The notes under the pieces were generated by a model. It did not search any database. It was not told where the DNA came from and was given only the letters and a program-made list of their open reading frames with translations. DNA of 64,000 nucleotides from Pasteurella oralis (GTDB lineage Bacteria > Pseudomonadota > Gammaproteobacteria > Enterobacterales > Pasteurellaceae), in contig NZ_NXGB01000002.1 in NCBI RefSeq assembly GCF_002850605.1, positions 124,001 through 188,000 on the forward strand, given 5' to 3'. The translations under genes were made by a program, and so were the position numbers. Below are positions 1 through 11,071 of the stretch, piece after piece (position 1 is the stretch's first letter; each line of letters starts with the position of its first letter).

Positions 1-428
1 GTGTGTTTGGACAGGTTGATGATGCTATGTTGCACCGCTTGAAAAAAGGCGTGCAATTAGAAGATGGTCCAGCAAACTTTAAAGAAATCAAATTTGCTGG
101 TGGTGTAGGGATTAATCAATGGTTTGATGTGACACTTATGGAAGGACGTAATCGTGAAGTCCGTCGTTTATGGGAGTCACAAGGTGTACAGGTCAGCCGT
201 TTAATTCGTACTCGATATGGCAATATTTCATTAATGAAGTCATTGCCTCGAGGCGGTTGGGAAGAAATGGACTTAATCAATGTAAATTATCTAAGGGAGT
301 TAGTTGGGTTACCACCTGAGGTGGAAACGAAACTTGACGTCACAAAACCTCGTCGCCGAGCGAAAACAGGACAAATTCGCAAGGCTGTGAAGCGTTATAC
401 AGAGTTAAGTAAGCGTTATAAAAAATAA
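1..428 (+). CDS. rluB: RluB, 23S rRNA pseudouridine(2605) synthase, C-terminal part
   Basis: The left edge of the window cuts this gene, so only the last ~141 residues are seen. The family isomerises one uridine of 23S rRNA (U2605 in E. coli) to pseudouridine during 50S assembly. The motif [12 protein letters not shown], followed by a Lys/Arg-rich tail ([18 protein letters not shown]), is typical of the RluB/RluE/RluF group. The basic tail and the position just upstream of cysB favour RluB. The catalytic Asp domain lies outside the window. The reading frame is open to the first base. Confidence 0.85.
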   Translation, partial: VFGQVDDAMLHRLKKGVQLEDGPANFKEIKFAGGVGINQWFDVTLMEGRNREVRRLWESQGVQVSRLIRTRYGNISLMKSLPRGGWEEMDLINVNYLRELVGLPPEVETKLDVTKPRRRAKTGQIRKAVKRYTELSKRYKK

Positions 429-453
429 TTTTTCTTCTGAGCAAGTGCTGTGA

Positions 454-1437
<984 letters not shown>

Positions 1438-1505
1438 GTAGGCGTCAATTTTCAAAAAAATAGAGAAAGGGATTAACTCCATTTCTTTTTGGATATTATA
1501 GATAA

Positions 1506-1539
1506 AAAATGCCCACAGATTGATCGCTGTGGGCATTTT
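1506..1539. terminator. Bidirectional terminator between cysB and the macroglobulin gene
   Basis: Perfect inverted repeat AAAATGCCCACAG / CTGTGGGCATTTT with an 8-base loop. A and T runs on either side let it work in both directions between two convergent genes. Confidence 0.85.
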
Positions 1540-1552
1540 GTCTTGAATGTTA

Positions 1553-4500
1553 TTATTTAATCACTTGGATTTTCCCTTCACTTGCAGAGTAAGCTTTGAT
1601 TGAGCGATCATACATGCTTTCAGCATAAACAGGTGGAATTTGGAAGGTGCCAATATTTACCGCTTTAAGTTGGTATTTTAAGGTTTTCATTTCACCTTCT
1701 ACATCACCATAACTGAGAATACGATCTTCACGCACTTCAGAATGTTGTGGATACCAACCATTTGCAGAAGCTTCTTCTACGCCAGATTGCCAAATAACTT
1801 CAAAGCCAGCAGGGTAGAGATCCGTAATAATCACATCTGTTAAATAGTCAGAAATTGACCGCACTTTAATTGTGGCATAAATGGTATCACCAATTCTGAC
1901 TGAGTTTAGTGGTTGACCTTTTTCATCAGTATAAGTACGGTAAATTTCTAAGCCATCAGCCAGTGCTTTATCATCTGCTTTTTGTGGATAACCAACCTGA
2001 GTTAAAGCAAACCATGCTGGCTGGGTGCTATTATTCACAAAAGCTAAATTCATTTGTGTTTCCATTAAATCAGCAAAACGGAAAAGAGGATTACTTTGAC
2101 TGATATCTTTTTCATTTTGTTGAATGTGTAATGCTGTTATATCCGTTTGGTTCTGTTGTGTATAAGCATCTAGCGCTAATAGCACCATCGCAGAAGACAA
2201 TGTGTTATAACGCTGTTGATTAAGATCTTGCGCGATACGCGTTAAGACTTTATCTGATACTTTAGCCAAATGCATTGGGAAATGACGTGCAATAACATAC
2301 AACATTGAACTATCTTGAATCAATGGATCACTATAACTGCGGTACAACCATTTTTCGTTACGTTCATTGGTTAGTTGTTTTATAACTGATTCAATGAGCT
2401 GATTAGCTTCTGTTTCTTGTTTTAGCATCTGATAAGCTGCGGCTAACCATGCTGCTAACATGTCACTTTGCCAGTCTTTATTATTAAAATTTTGTTCAAG
2501 TTCAGTACGAATTGACATGAGTGCATTTGAGGGGACTTGACCTAAACGTGTTAATAAATAGGCAGAATAGGCACGTTGGCGCAAATCAACTAACTCGTCT
2601 TCTTCTTGTGGAATACTTTGATATTCTAATGCACTGACAGTGTTATTAAATAAGCCGTTTTGACCAAACCAAGCTTGTGGTAGCTTGATATTACGTTCTT
2701 GCGCTTCAATTAAGAAATGTGCAACATAAGCTGTAAGGAATATTTCGCCATGATTGACATTATTCCACACACCATAACTACCATCTTGCGTTTGGCGAGT
2801 TGGTAAAAGTTTGAAGACTTTTTGTAATGATTGACGAATATCTTGTTCGCTTGCTTGTGGTAAATGTTGATGGCTGACCAGTGACAATGTATTTAATAAT
2901 GGCTGATAAGCTTTATTTTGCGTGAACAAGAGAGTTGGTATTGCTGAACTGATAATTTGCTCTGTACAATAATTATCATATTGATTTAAGTAAGCTGAAA
3001 CACCTTGTGTTAACACCAATGGAATTGGTGAAAATAGGGCTGATTGCTCACGATATTGTGGGAAGAGGGTAACAGGCAGTGTACTATTAACTCGCTTTCC
3101 AGCTTCCACTTTACCAAGTTGTGTGACAAATTGTTTTGGCATAATTGGACGTACAGAAAGATTGATGTTACGTACTACATCAATAGTTTGCTGTTGTGCA
3201 TTTTGATAAGTGGCACTAAAACGAATATTACTTGCGCCTAATTGTTGTGTCGCTTTAATCATAAAATCGACCGTACTTTCTGACATAGGAGCAATTTCAA
3301 CAGTTTTTTCTGCTTCATCAATAATATTGATTTGTGGTTCAGCATCAACTTTTACCTTCACTTGTTGAGTCTGAGTCGTGTTGTTAGCAATATTGACACT
3401 GACTTGTGCTTGATCGTCTGGTGTTAAGATCAATGGTACGGTTGGCGAGAGGATTAAATCGTTGCGTACGGCTGTTGCAGTTTCAACATGACCAAGTTGA
3501 TTGCCTTCATCGCTTACTGCAATTGCCATTACTTTTAAGTTACCATTAAATTCTTCCGGTACTTGATAAGTCACGGTTTTTTCACCATTAATATCGACAA
3601 TACCAGACCAATAGGCGACGGGTTTATCTGCTTTACGTTTAAATGGGTTGGTATTCGCCATTGGTTTTTTCATGGCGAGTTCCATATCAATTTCAGCATC
3701 CCCACCAGTTTGTGCAAATTGCATGACTTTACTGAACTCTGGCAGGATTAAATCCAGAATTTGTGAAGTTTGGACTTGTAATGCATTTTTCGGGAAGAAG
3801 TATTTTAGTGGGTCAGTAAACTTATAGTTTGCGACTTGTAAAATACCTTCGTTCACTGCATAAATCACCGCTTTGCTTGGCTTATTACTAGTTAATGTAA
3901 ACTCGACGGTATCGCCTGATTTCACATGTTTTGGTGTTGTTAATTCGAGTTTTAAGCGACGATTATCCACATTGACAGTAAAAGGGACAACACCGTAACT
4001 CAGTGGGCTGGTGAAAATATCATGAGAATGGATATCACGCGAGAACTGTACATTAATATAGCCATTACCTTCGAAATTCGCTGGCAACTTGATTCGTTGT
4101 ACAGAACTATTCGTGGTAGCCTTAAACCATTTATGTGCATAAACACGATCACGTTCAATTGTAATTAAGCCACTGCCCGCGTAAGGCGCCTGAATAGCAA
4201 TTTCAATTTCCTCATTTGGTTTGAATTGTTTTTTATTCAAGCGTAGCTTCAATTCTGTGTTTTTATCCATTGCTACAGTCAGATTTTGATTCCCGATCAC
4301 CGTATAGTGAATACGATTGACTTCTTGTTCATGTTCATTGGTTAATACAAGAACAAAATCACCGCTTTTTTTCGTATTTAGACTAAAATCTAAACCAGTT
4401 GAAGCAAATTGAATTGAAGTTTGTTCAACCTCGTTTTCAACTAATTTAGACTCATATTTATAGGCACCAGAAGGCTGTTGTGTCAGCACTGAAAGGTATT

Positions 4501-7279
4501 GACGCTCAAATAAAGTGGCTTTCAAGTCTTCAAGTGCAATTTTTTCTAATGCAGGGTTAACTGCGATTAAATGAACTTGTTGCGGAGTGTTTTGTTTCAA
4601 ATAAGCTAAATCCACATGGCTTTTATATCCAATTAGCCAAGGTTGTGCTGACACCATAACGGATTTTACGCTAGAGACAGCGCGCCCACTATTATTCTCA
4701 AAACCATCTGCAGTGAAATACAACATTTGTGCTGTATTTTCAGCATATTGGCTTAAATCAATTGGGAAAATCGCTTTACCATCTTTATCTGTTGTCTGTT
4801 CATCTAATGTAGTCTCATACAAGATAGCTGACTTGTTACGTTGATTATCAAAGAATTGATAATCCTCATATTGACTGAATTTAGGTAATACTGGATGCAA
4901 GGTTAGCTCTGCGTTGACACGACGCTGTTGAGCTGGTGTACCAAAGAGATTAGTCAGTTTTACAGTTGCGACGAGATCACGAGGACCGATCCAACCTTCA
5001 GCTGCAACTTGATTAAATGTCGTTGCAATTTTTAGGCTATCTGGTTGAAACTCTTGTACTTGGAATGTCATAGAACCAATTTCTTTTTGCTTGTGTTGTT
5101 CGCCAATCAGCAATTGTGCAAACCATTCGCCAGTCTCAGCTACGTCGGGTAGTTCAAAATTGACAGAATTTAGACCGCTCTTATCTAAACGAACTGTCTG
5201 TTTAAACATTGTTCTACCGCTTGGCGAGATAATCTGAAATTGTAATGGCACATTATTCAATTCTGTTCGCCAATCTTGCAGTTTCGTGATAATTCCTGTA
5301 TGGATAGTTTCATTTGGACGATAGATACCACGATCATTAAATAAGTAAGCTTTTAAACTTGCCATATCTTGTTCAGTATAAATACCACCAACATCAAAAC
5401 GAGAATAATCAAGACTTCGATCATGCTTATCAATTGGCAAGAAAGACAACTGGTTTTCTGTCGAAACTAAATACATTACTGGAGCCAGCTCTTGTTTAAA
5501 ATGATCTAATGAGGCGAAATGCACAACCCCATTTTCATCAGAGAAACTCGTTTTAATAATTGAACCATTACGGCTGATAACAGAAACAGACGCTCCTTCA
5601 ATTGCTTCCCCTGTACTGATAGATTGCACAAAGACCATTTGTGAACCATCAACAGCTTTCTTAGCGATAATGCCTAAATCAGTAAGCATAATTAAACGAT
5701 AATCAGTGAATTGATTATCTGCATCATTACGCCAATCATAGCGTTGTGATGTATCACGGAATGGGGTTGAGGAATTTTTATCTTCACCACTCACTTTTAA
5801 CCAATATATCCCAGCAGATTGCATATCTGTTTTGATTAAGTTTGCTAAATCAACGCCAATATAGTTGGTTTGTTGCGGTTTCTTATTATTTACTTTGTAA
5901 ACTTTTGTGATGAAATCCGCAATATGATCAATTTTTAATTGCCCTAAATCTGGATTTTGGAAATCTCCCTGATTGAGTGAAACCAGATGACGTAATTGTT
6001 CCTCTTGAATACGACCAACTTGTAAGGTGATTTCATTGAAATTACGTGAACCTATGGTGAGTTTTTGTTCTCCTGCTGAAGAGAGTATTGCGCCTGTGCC
6101 AACAAAACCAACATGTTTTGGATATTCTGGTGCACAGATAAATTCGCCTAGTGGTTTCTTAAATTGATAGCCGCCTAATGCACTGAAATGATTGTTAACT
6201 TGTAGATAAACACAACGCTTTTCTGGAATATCGAGTTGGAAGCTCTGTGTATTGGTATAAGTAGTTTGTGTTGGCAATAATTTTAAAGCAACTTTTGGTG
6301 CTTGATTTAGCAAGTCTTGGTTAATTTGGTTATAACGCCAGTGTGTATTATTGTCAGGTGTTTTTTCAGGTAAAAGGAAGGCAGCAATATTTTGCGCAAT
6401 ATCGCTACCTTTGACAAGTTGGTTGAAGTTTAAACGTAAGATTTGTTCCGCTTCATTTTTTTCATTTTGTGCAATGATAATGTTGGAGGAATAATCAAGG
6501 CTAAATTTAGTCGGGACTTCTACATTAGCGAATAGCGTTCCGTCAAGCTGGTTACCACCTACAAGTGCGGTTAGATTTTGTGCAATTTTAGTCTCAATAT
6601 ATTGGTTATTCGTTTGTGCTAAACTCACATTATCAGAACTAATCCAAGCAACAAGATCGTTTTCGGCATAACGTACTTTGAATTTCAACGGTGAAATAAC
6701 ATGTCGTGTATCATCCTTATTATCACGGATTAGCGTAACTTGAACAGCCTTTTCAAATTTTTGTCGATCAACGGGATGTGAAAATGCAACACCAACAATG
6801 GCATGGCGAATATGTGCTTGATTTGGATCTTGATAAAAATGTTGTTGTGCGATTCTCGCATAAAAACTTGGGGTAGTAACGGTGAATGGTTGTTTTAGTT
6901 CTTTTACATAAGTTTGTTTTGGATTTAAAATTTTTTCATCAATTTTGATTTTGTATTCTTGCTCAGCTGGCCAATCGTTTTCAGGTTTAAATGAGAGCAT
7001 CGAATCAGTATGCCAAAACCATTTTCCTTTTATTGCAGGTTCAATGCTGATTCCTTCAGTCACTTCTTTGTTAACAGCGGTAATTGGAGCGGCAGGACCA
7101 GAAAAAGAAATGACTAGTGGATATACTTCTTTAGGGTTCTCATAATAATTTGTTAATTCTATTGGGCTGATTTCAAAGTTAATGCGATTAGCTTCATCAT
7201 TTTTATTGTCTTCACAGCTTGTCAGCATAAAAATCATGGCTAATAGGCTGAATAGGGAAAAGAAATATCGTTTATTCAT
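1553..7279 (-). CDS. Alpha-2-macroglobulin family lipoprotein (YfhM-like)
   Basis: Predicted periplasmic, membrane-anchored protease trap of 1908 residues. The N-terminus is a lipoprotein signal peptide ending in MLTSC. The bacterial macroglobulin layout is visible: MG-type beta domains, then a C-terminal helical thioester domain. The thioester motif CTEQ (CxEQ) is intact near residue 1438, so the covalent-trapping version is expected. The ATG at 7279 is preceded by AAGGATC; a TTG six codons upstream has no such support. In E. coli such genes often pair with the penicillin-binding protein PBP1C; no PBP1C gene is adjacent here. The role in capturing foreign proteases is family knowledge, not shown here. 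Confidence 0.85.
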   Translation of the reverse strand: MNKRYFFSLFSLLAMIFMLTSCEDNKNDEANRINFEISPIELTNYYENPKEVYPLVISFSGPAAPITAVNKEVTEGISIEPAIKGKWFWHTDSMLSFKPENDWPAEQEYKIKIDEKILNPKQTYVKELKQPFTVTTPSFYARIAQQHFYQDPNQAHIRHAIVGVAFSHPVDRQKFEKAVQVTLIRDNKDDTRHVISPLKFKVRYAENDLVAWISSDNVSLAQTNNQYIETKIAQNLTALVGGNQLDGTLFANVEVPTKFSLDYSSNIIIAQNEKNEAEQILRLNFNQLVKGSDIAQNIAAFLLPEKTPDNNTHWRYNQINQDLLNQAPKVALKLLPTQTTYTNTQSFQLDIPEKRCVYLQVNNHFSALGGYQFKKPLGEFICAPEYPKHVGFVGTGAILSSAGEQKLTIGSRNFNEITLQVGRIQEEQLRHLVSLNQGDFQNPDLGQLKIDHIADFITKVYKVNNKKPQQTNYIGVDLANLIKTDMQSAGIYWLKVSGEDKNSSTPFRDTSQRYDWRNDADNQFTDYRLIMLTDLGIIAKKAVDGSQMVFVQSISTGEAIEGASVSVISRNGSIIKTSFSDENGVVHFASLDHFKQELAPVMYLVSTENQLSFLPIDKHDRSLDYSRFDVGGIYTEQDMASLKAYLFNDRGIYRPNETIHTGIITKLQDWRTELNNVPLQFQIISPSGRTMFKQTVRLDKSGLNSVNFELPDVAETGEWFAQLLIGEQHKQKEIGSMTFQVQEFQPDSLKIATTFNQVAAEGWIGPRDLVATVKLTNLFGTPAQQRRVNAELTLHPVLPKFSQYEDYQFFDNQRNKSAILYETTLDEQTTDKDGKAIFPIDLSQYAENTAQMLYFTADGFENNSGRAVSSVKSVMVSAQPWLIGYKSHVDLAYLKQNTPQQVHLIAVNPALEKIALEDLKATLFERQYLSVLTQQPSGAYKYESKLVENEVEQTSIQFASTGLDFSLNTKKSGDFVLVLTNEHEQEVNRIHYTVIGNQNLTVAMDKNTELKLRLNKKQFKPNEEIEIAIQAPYAGSGLITIERDRVYAHKWFKATTNSSVQRIKLPANFEGNGYINVQFSRDIHSHDIFTSPLSYGVVPFTVNVDNRRLKLELTTPKHVKSGDTVEFTLTSNKPSKAVIYAVNEGILQVANYKFTDPLKYFFPKNALQVQTSQILDLILPEFSKVMQFAQTGGDAEIDMELAMKKPMANTNPFKRKADKPVAYWSGIVDINGEKTVTYQVPEEFNGNLKVMAIAVSDEGNQLGHVETATAVRNDLILSPTVPLILTPDDQAQVSVNIANNTTQTQQVKVKVDAEPQINIIDEAEKTVEIAPMSESTVDFMIKATQQLGASNIRFSATYQNAQQQTIDVVRNINLSVRPIMPKQFVTQLGKVEAGKRVNSTLPVTLFPQYREQSALFSPIPLVLTQGVSAYLNQYDNYCTEQIISSAIPTLLFTQNKAYQPLLNTLSLVSHQHLPQASEQDIRQSLQKVFKLLPTRQTQDGSYGVWNNVNHGEIFLTAYVAHFLIEAQERNIKLPQAWFGQNGLFNNTVSALEYQSIPQEEDELVDLRQRAYSAYLLTRLGQVPSNALMSIRTELEQNFNNKDWQSDMLAAWLAAAYQMLKQETEANQLIESVIKQLTNERNEKWLYRSYSDPLIQDSSMLYVIARHFPMHLAKVSDKVLTRIAQDLNQQRYNTLSSAMVLLALDAYTQQNQTDITALHIQQNEKDISQSNPLFRFADLMETQMNLAFVNNSTQPAWFALTQVGYPQKADDKALADGLEIYRTYTDEKGQPLNSVRIGDTIYATIKVRSISDYLTDVIITDLYPAGFEVIWQSGVEEASANGWYPQHSEVREDRILSYGDVEGEMKTLKYQLKAVNIGTFQIPPVYAESMYDRSIKAYSASEGKIQVIK

Positions 7280-7469
7280 AAAAGAGATCCTTAGCAATAC
7301 TTAGCAATATATAAATGATTTGATTCTACCTGAAATGTATTTCGTTGAGCAATCTTTGATCATTGTTTTTTTAAAGAACCGACCATTTCCTTGTAAATTA
7401 ACAGGTGAGTTTTAAGTCGAAATATGATAAAACTATCACCCTTAGTTTTAATCCATTGAGGAACATAAC

Positions 7470-8294
7470 ATGTCATTACAACATATCATTGAAGCGGCTT
7501 TTGAAAAACGTGCTGAAATTACCCCTAAAACAGTTGATGCACAAACTCGTGCTGCAATTGAAGAAGCTATTGAAGGTTTAGATAGTGGAAAATATCGTGT
7601 TGCAGAAAAAATTGATGGGGAATGGATCACTCATCAATGGTTAAAAAAAGCAGTTTTATTATCATTCCGTATTAATGACAATGAATTAGTTACTGGTGCA
7701 GAAACTAATTATTACGATAAAGTGCCAATGAAATTTGCTGATTATGATGCGGTACGTTTTCAACAAGAAGGTTTTCGTGTTGTGCCACCAGCCGCAGTGC
7801 GTAAAGGCGCTTATATTGCAAAAAATACAGTATTAATGCCATCTTATGTGAATATTGGCGCACGCGTTGATGAAGGCACGATGGTTGATACTTGGGCAAC
7901 AGTAGGGTCTTGTGCACAAATTGGTAAAAATGTTCATTTGTCAGGTGGTGTAGGCATTGGTGGTGTGTTAGAACCATTACAAGCAAATCCAACCATTATT
8001 GAAGACAATTGTTTTATCGGTGCACGTTCTGAAATTGTCGAAGGGGTGATTGTTGAAGAAGGTTCTGTGATTTCTATGGGCGTATTCATTGGTCAGTCAA
8101 CGAAAATTTATGATCGTGAAACGGGTGAAATTACTTATGGTCGTGTTCCAGCAGGGGCTGTCGTGGTGTCAGGTAGCCTTCCATCTAAATGTGGCAAATA
8201 TAGCTTATATTGTGCTGTAATCGTGAAAAAAGTGGATGAGAAAACACGTGGGAAAGTCGGTATTAACGAATTATTGCGCACAATTGATGAATAG
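7470..8294 (+). CDS. dapD: DapD, tetrahydrodipicolinate N-succinyltransferase
   Basis: Cytoplasmic enzyme of lysine and diaminopimelate synthesis. It transfers succinyl from succinyl-CoA to 2,3,4,5-tetrahydrodipicolinate. At 274 residues it has the standard length. An N-terminal helical domain is followed from ~100 by the left-handed beta-helix hexapeptide repeats (for example [20 protein letters not shown] and [12 protein letters not shown]). ATG at 7470 follows GAGGAACATAAC. It is a single-gene unit closed by an uptake-signal terminator. Confidence 0.95.
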   Translation: MSLQHIIEAAFEKRAEITPKTVDAQTRAAIEEAIEGLDSGKYRVAEKIDGEWITHQWLKKAVLLSFRINDNELVTGAETNYYDKVPMKFADYDAVRFQQEGFRVVPPAAVRKGAYIAKNTVLMPSYVNIGARVDEGTMVDTWATVGSCAQIGKNVHLSGGVGIGGVLEPLQANPTIIEDNCFIGARSEIVEGVIVEEGSVISMGVFIGQSTKIYDRETGEITYGRVPAGAVVVSGSLPSKCGKYSLYCAVIVKKVDEKTRGKVGINELLRTIDE

Positions 8295-8333
8295 TGTTGT
8301 TAGCTCACTTTTTTAAAACTTGATTAAAATTGC

Positions 8334-8375
8334 CCGCACTTTATCTTGAAAGAAATAAAGTGCGGTCAGTTTTTT
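8334..8375 (+). terminator. Terminator formed by paired DNA uptake signals
   Basis: Inverted CCGCACTTT (8334-8342) and AAAGTGCGG (8357-8365), followed by a T run. The arms are opposite copies of the Pasteurellaceae uptake signal AAGTGCGGT, a common double use of this sequence. Confidence 0.85.
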
Positions 8376-8452
8376 GTTCGTTTATCCATGATTAACATGT
8401 TGATAAATTGTGCTACGTTGATAAATGTAATTTTTTTAGATGAGAGTAAATT

Positions 8453-9535
8453 ATGTATGAGCATATCTTAAATGCTTTAGTCAAAATTGAAGAATATTTA
8501 GACAATGAAAGCTATAGTGTCGAGATACCAAATAATCTATTTAAAACAGATATTTTAGTTGATTACTATTATTATCCAGGGCATTTTGTCGATGTTGATG
8601 ATGACGAAAAAGAGCTGATTACAGCTACCTTAGCGGATGCAGGTTATACAGATCATTATGACGCATTGGCAGAATTATTATGGAAAGCCAATATTGAACC
8701 TATTCCGAAAGAAGAATTAGTCGATGGGAATAGTTATTGTTTTATCATGATAAGTTTTGGTATTGCACCAGTTCAGGAACATTTGAAAGCGAAAAAGGCT
8801 AAATATGAGCAAGTCACTTTCTTTTGCACACCTTACACTGATAGGGAAGGGAAGCAGCGCTTTAAAATTTTAGTGGTGCCAAATACATTTGGTGACATTT
8901 TTAAAGAAATGAAGTGTGCACGTATCTTAGACATAGAGAGTGAAGCACAATTAGATAAAACGTATTGGTCACTATTAGAACGCGCTATTGGGCAGATATG
9001 CCAAACGCTGTCTATTGAAGTGACTGGTTTCGCTTTATCGAATACGACTTACCAACAAAAAACATTAGAAGCATATTCACTGTATTTAGAGCAGTTCTGC
9101 CAATTAACACAAATTCAGGATATAGACGGTTTTAAAGCACGTTGGTTAAAAATACAACAGCAACAAAAACAATTAATCCAACAAGTGAAAGATGAGGGTT
9201 TTTATGGCACAGTTAAACCCGCTTTCTTAAATTACCGTTTTCTTTTGTGTGAATTTTTAACTTCTACTTATGAAGATCATTGGCAAATGGATTATGATAT
9301 GTTGTTTGATTATCTTGCTAAATATCTAGAACAACCTTTTGAACTTGAGGAAGAAGATGGCTTACAGCCTAATGATATTGCTAGAAAGTTTGAAGCTGAA
9401 TCAAATTATAGTTTATTAGATATTGAAACGCGTTTGGAGAGTTATTGCTTTTTACCTTGTCTAAAGACAGATGTAGAAAGCATACTGAGCTTAGCAGAAA
9501 TTTTAGATTTTCCAATCAGTAAATTAGGTGATTAA
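8453..9535 (+). CDS. Conserved hypothetical protein, 360 aa
   Basis: I do not recognise a family with certainty. The product is acidic and soluble, with no signal peptide or membrane segment. The N-terminus is rich in Asp/Glu (VDVDDDEKELI at ~45-55). A central part could be an alpha/beta fold (VTFFCTPYTDREGKQRFKIL), and the C-terminal half looks helical. ATG 8453 follows a weak site (GATGAGAGTAA). It lies alone between dapD and a terminator, so context gives no role. Confidence 0.7.
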   Translation: MYEHILNALVKIEEYLDNESYSVEIPNNLFKTDILVDYYYYPGHFVDVDDDEKELITATLADAGYTDHYDALAELLWKANIEPIPKEELVDGNSYCFIMISFGIAPVQEHLKAKKAKYEQVTFFCTPYTDREGKQRFKILVVPNTFGDIFKEMKCARILDIESEAQLDKTYWSLLERAIGQICQTLSIEVTGFALSNTTYQQKTLEAYSLYLEQFCQLTQIQDIDGFKARWLKIQQQQKQLIQQVKDEGFYGTVKPAFLNYRFLLCEFLTSTYEDHWQMDYDMLFDYLAKYLEQPFELEEEDGLQPNDIARKFEAESNYSLLDIETRLESYCFLPCLKTDVESILSLAEILDFPISKLGD

Positions 9536-9544
9536 AGCAAGTAA

Positions 9545-9566
9545 AACGCCCTGACAACAGGGCGTT
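9545..9566. terminator. Terminator between the 360-aa gene and tehB
   Basis: Inverted repeat AACGCCCTG / CAGGGCGTT with a 4-base loop, between two convergent genes. Confidence 0.75.
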
Positions 9567-9572
9567 GTTGTA

Positions 9573-10433
9573 TTATTTTTTCTTAGCAAGCATCGTGACA
9601 AATTTCATTTTAATTCGATTACCATTTTCATCGGTTTTATGTAATTCTCCCATTTCCTCATTGTATTTAACCAATTCCCAATCTTGATAATATTGTTTTA
9701 ATTCCCCTTCTTTGAAAGTAAAAGAGAAAGGCATTGGGCAAGGCACATCATCAGTAGACATTGCTGCAACAATTAGATTATAACCGCCAGTATTCGTATG
9801 ATTTTGCATATTTTCAATAATTTGTGGGATGTGTTCAGGGTTTAAGAACATAAAAACGACAGTAGAAAGAATGAAATCATAATTTTCTTGAATATTGGCT
9901 GAGTTAATATCATACAGTGCGGTTTGAATTAGGAGATTTTCTTTTTCTGCGGTGTCTGCTAAAAATTTAAGACTATTTTCATTGTGATCCCAGGATGTGA
10001 CATTGTAACCCAATAGGCTTAAAAAGAGGGAATTTCGACCTTGACCACAACCTAGATCTAAAACTTTGCATGGTGATAGTATTTCTACTGCATGTTTCAC
10101 TTCAGAATGGGTTACAGTCATGTTGTATTTTTTGTTGAAGTAATCTTCTTTTTTACAGTGAAATTCAAGATAGCACTCTAAGTCATCAGAAAGTGGTTCA
10201 ACTTTATGCCAAAGCTGTGGTTCAACAAGCGGAATTTCACTTGTTGGTGTAAAGATATGTTCACTTATCACTTCACCTGCTTCCGACAATACATAAAATT
10301 TAAGTTGACCTTTTAGAACTGTTAATTTCCCCCAGGTTCCAACTTTAGTGTTATGTTTTTCTTGAAACATTTGTGGTAGTGAGGTTGCAGTCCAAACTGG
10401 CATTCTTTTATAACAGATTAATTCGTTTTTCAT
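9573..10433 (-). CDS. tehB: TehB, tellurite-resistance SAM methyltransferase
   Basis: SAM-dependent methyltransferase of 286 residues. The long form seen in Haemophilus has an N-terminal cupin-like (DUF1971-type) domain (~1-95: VWTATSLPQMFQEKHNTKVG) fused to the Rossmann methyltransferase domain. The SAM-binding motif VLDLGCGQGRNSLFLSLLG is at ~125-145 and an acidic strand end (TSWDHNE) follows. The family detoxifies tellurite by methylation and has been linked to oxidant resistance in H. influenzae. No tehA is adjacent. The start follows AAGGG at good spacing. Confidence 0.88.
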   Translation of the reverse strand: MKNELICYKRMPVWTATSLPQMFQEKHNTKVGTWGKLTVLKGQLKFYVLSEAGEVISEHIFTPTSEIPLVEPQLWHKVEPLSDDLECYLEFHCKKEDYFNKKYNMTVTHSEVKHAVEILSPCKVLDLGCGQGRNSLFLSLLGYNVTSWDHNENSLKFLADTAEKENLLIQTALYDINSANIQENYDFILSTVVFMFLNPEHIPQIIENMQNHTNTGGYNLIVAAMSTDDVPCPMPFSFTFKEGELKQYYQDWELVKYNEEMGELHKTDENGNRIKMKFVTMLAKKK

Positions 10434-10792
10434 AATTTACCCTTAATTTATTTTAATAGTTGACTCAAATAGTAGGATAATAAAAAGGTTTAAGGAATGC
10501 AATGCTAGCAAGGGAAAATGCGACTTTATAGGTAGAGTCACAATATGAGAGATAAATCAGATTGGAAAAATAATTTAAAATATTGTTTGCTTTAATAAGA
10601 TTAACGTGTTCTAATGCATTTCGCTAGACCCGTCTTTATATAAGTTAGTTAGTACAGTTCTTCCTCGTTTACAAGCGTTAAATTTGTTACTTGAAAAGCA
10701 CTCTTACTCATCTTTATTTAAGTAGCAGTTATTAGCACTACGCTTGTTTCAAGCATTAAATTTTAATTTCAATTTATTAAGAGGAAGACAAT
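10434..10792. promoter_or_regulatory. Intergenic region with probable cold-shock leader
   Basis: This 359-base gap separates divergent tehB and the cold-shock gene. A possible -35/-10 pair is TTGCTT (10587-10592) and TCTAAT (10610-10615). If used, the cold-shock mRNA has a long 5' leader, as cspA-type mRNAs do. An imperfect repeat (ACAAGCGTTAAATTT near 10670 and TCAAGCATTAAATTT near 10752) lies in the leader. No gene is seen. Confidence 0.4.
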
Positions 10793-11002
10793 ATGTCTAA
10801 ATTCAATGGCACAGTAAAATGGTTCAATTCTGATAAAGGTTTCGGCTTCATCACGCCAGCAGATGGTGGTAAAGATTTATTTGTTCATTTTTCAGGCATT
10901 ATCGGTTCTAATTACAGAACGCTAAACGAAGGTGATCGCGTAGAGTATAGTGTACAAGATTCACAACGCGGTCCATCAGCAATTGATATACGAGTTATTT
11001 AA
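10793..11002 (+). CDS. CspA-family cold-shock protein
   Basis: Single cold-shock domain of 69 residues covering the whole protein. RNA-binding motifs RNP1 (KGFGFITP) and RNP2 (DLFVHFS) are intact, as is the aromatic start [16 protein letters not shown]. The family binds single-stranded RNA/DNA and melts mRNA structure in the cold. The ribosome site GAGGAAGACAAT is strong. Length fits CspA-type proteins; I cannot separate paralogues. Confidence 0.9.
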   Translation: MSKFNGTVKWFNSDKGFGFITPADGGKDLFVHFSGIIGSNYRTLNEGDRVEYSVQDSQRGPSAIDIRVI

Positions 11003-11022
11003 TTGATACTTGTTTAGAATAT

Positions 11023-11059
11023 AAAAAAATCCCTCAATGAAAATTGGGGGATTTTTTTA
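11023..11059. terminator. Terminator after the cold-shock gene
   Basis: Near-perfect stem AAAAATCCCTCAAT / ATTGGGGGATTTTT (one G-U pair) with a GAAA loop. A and T flanks make it usable by the convergent lipoprotein gene as well. Confidence 0.85.
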
Positions 11060-11071
11060 TACCATTCCTGC

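Noticed and set aside
7448..7992. Open frames on the minus strand across dapD
   Set aside because: They lie opposite a complete, highly conserved enzyme gene and have no ribosome sites.
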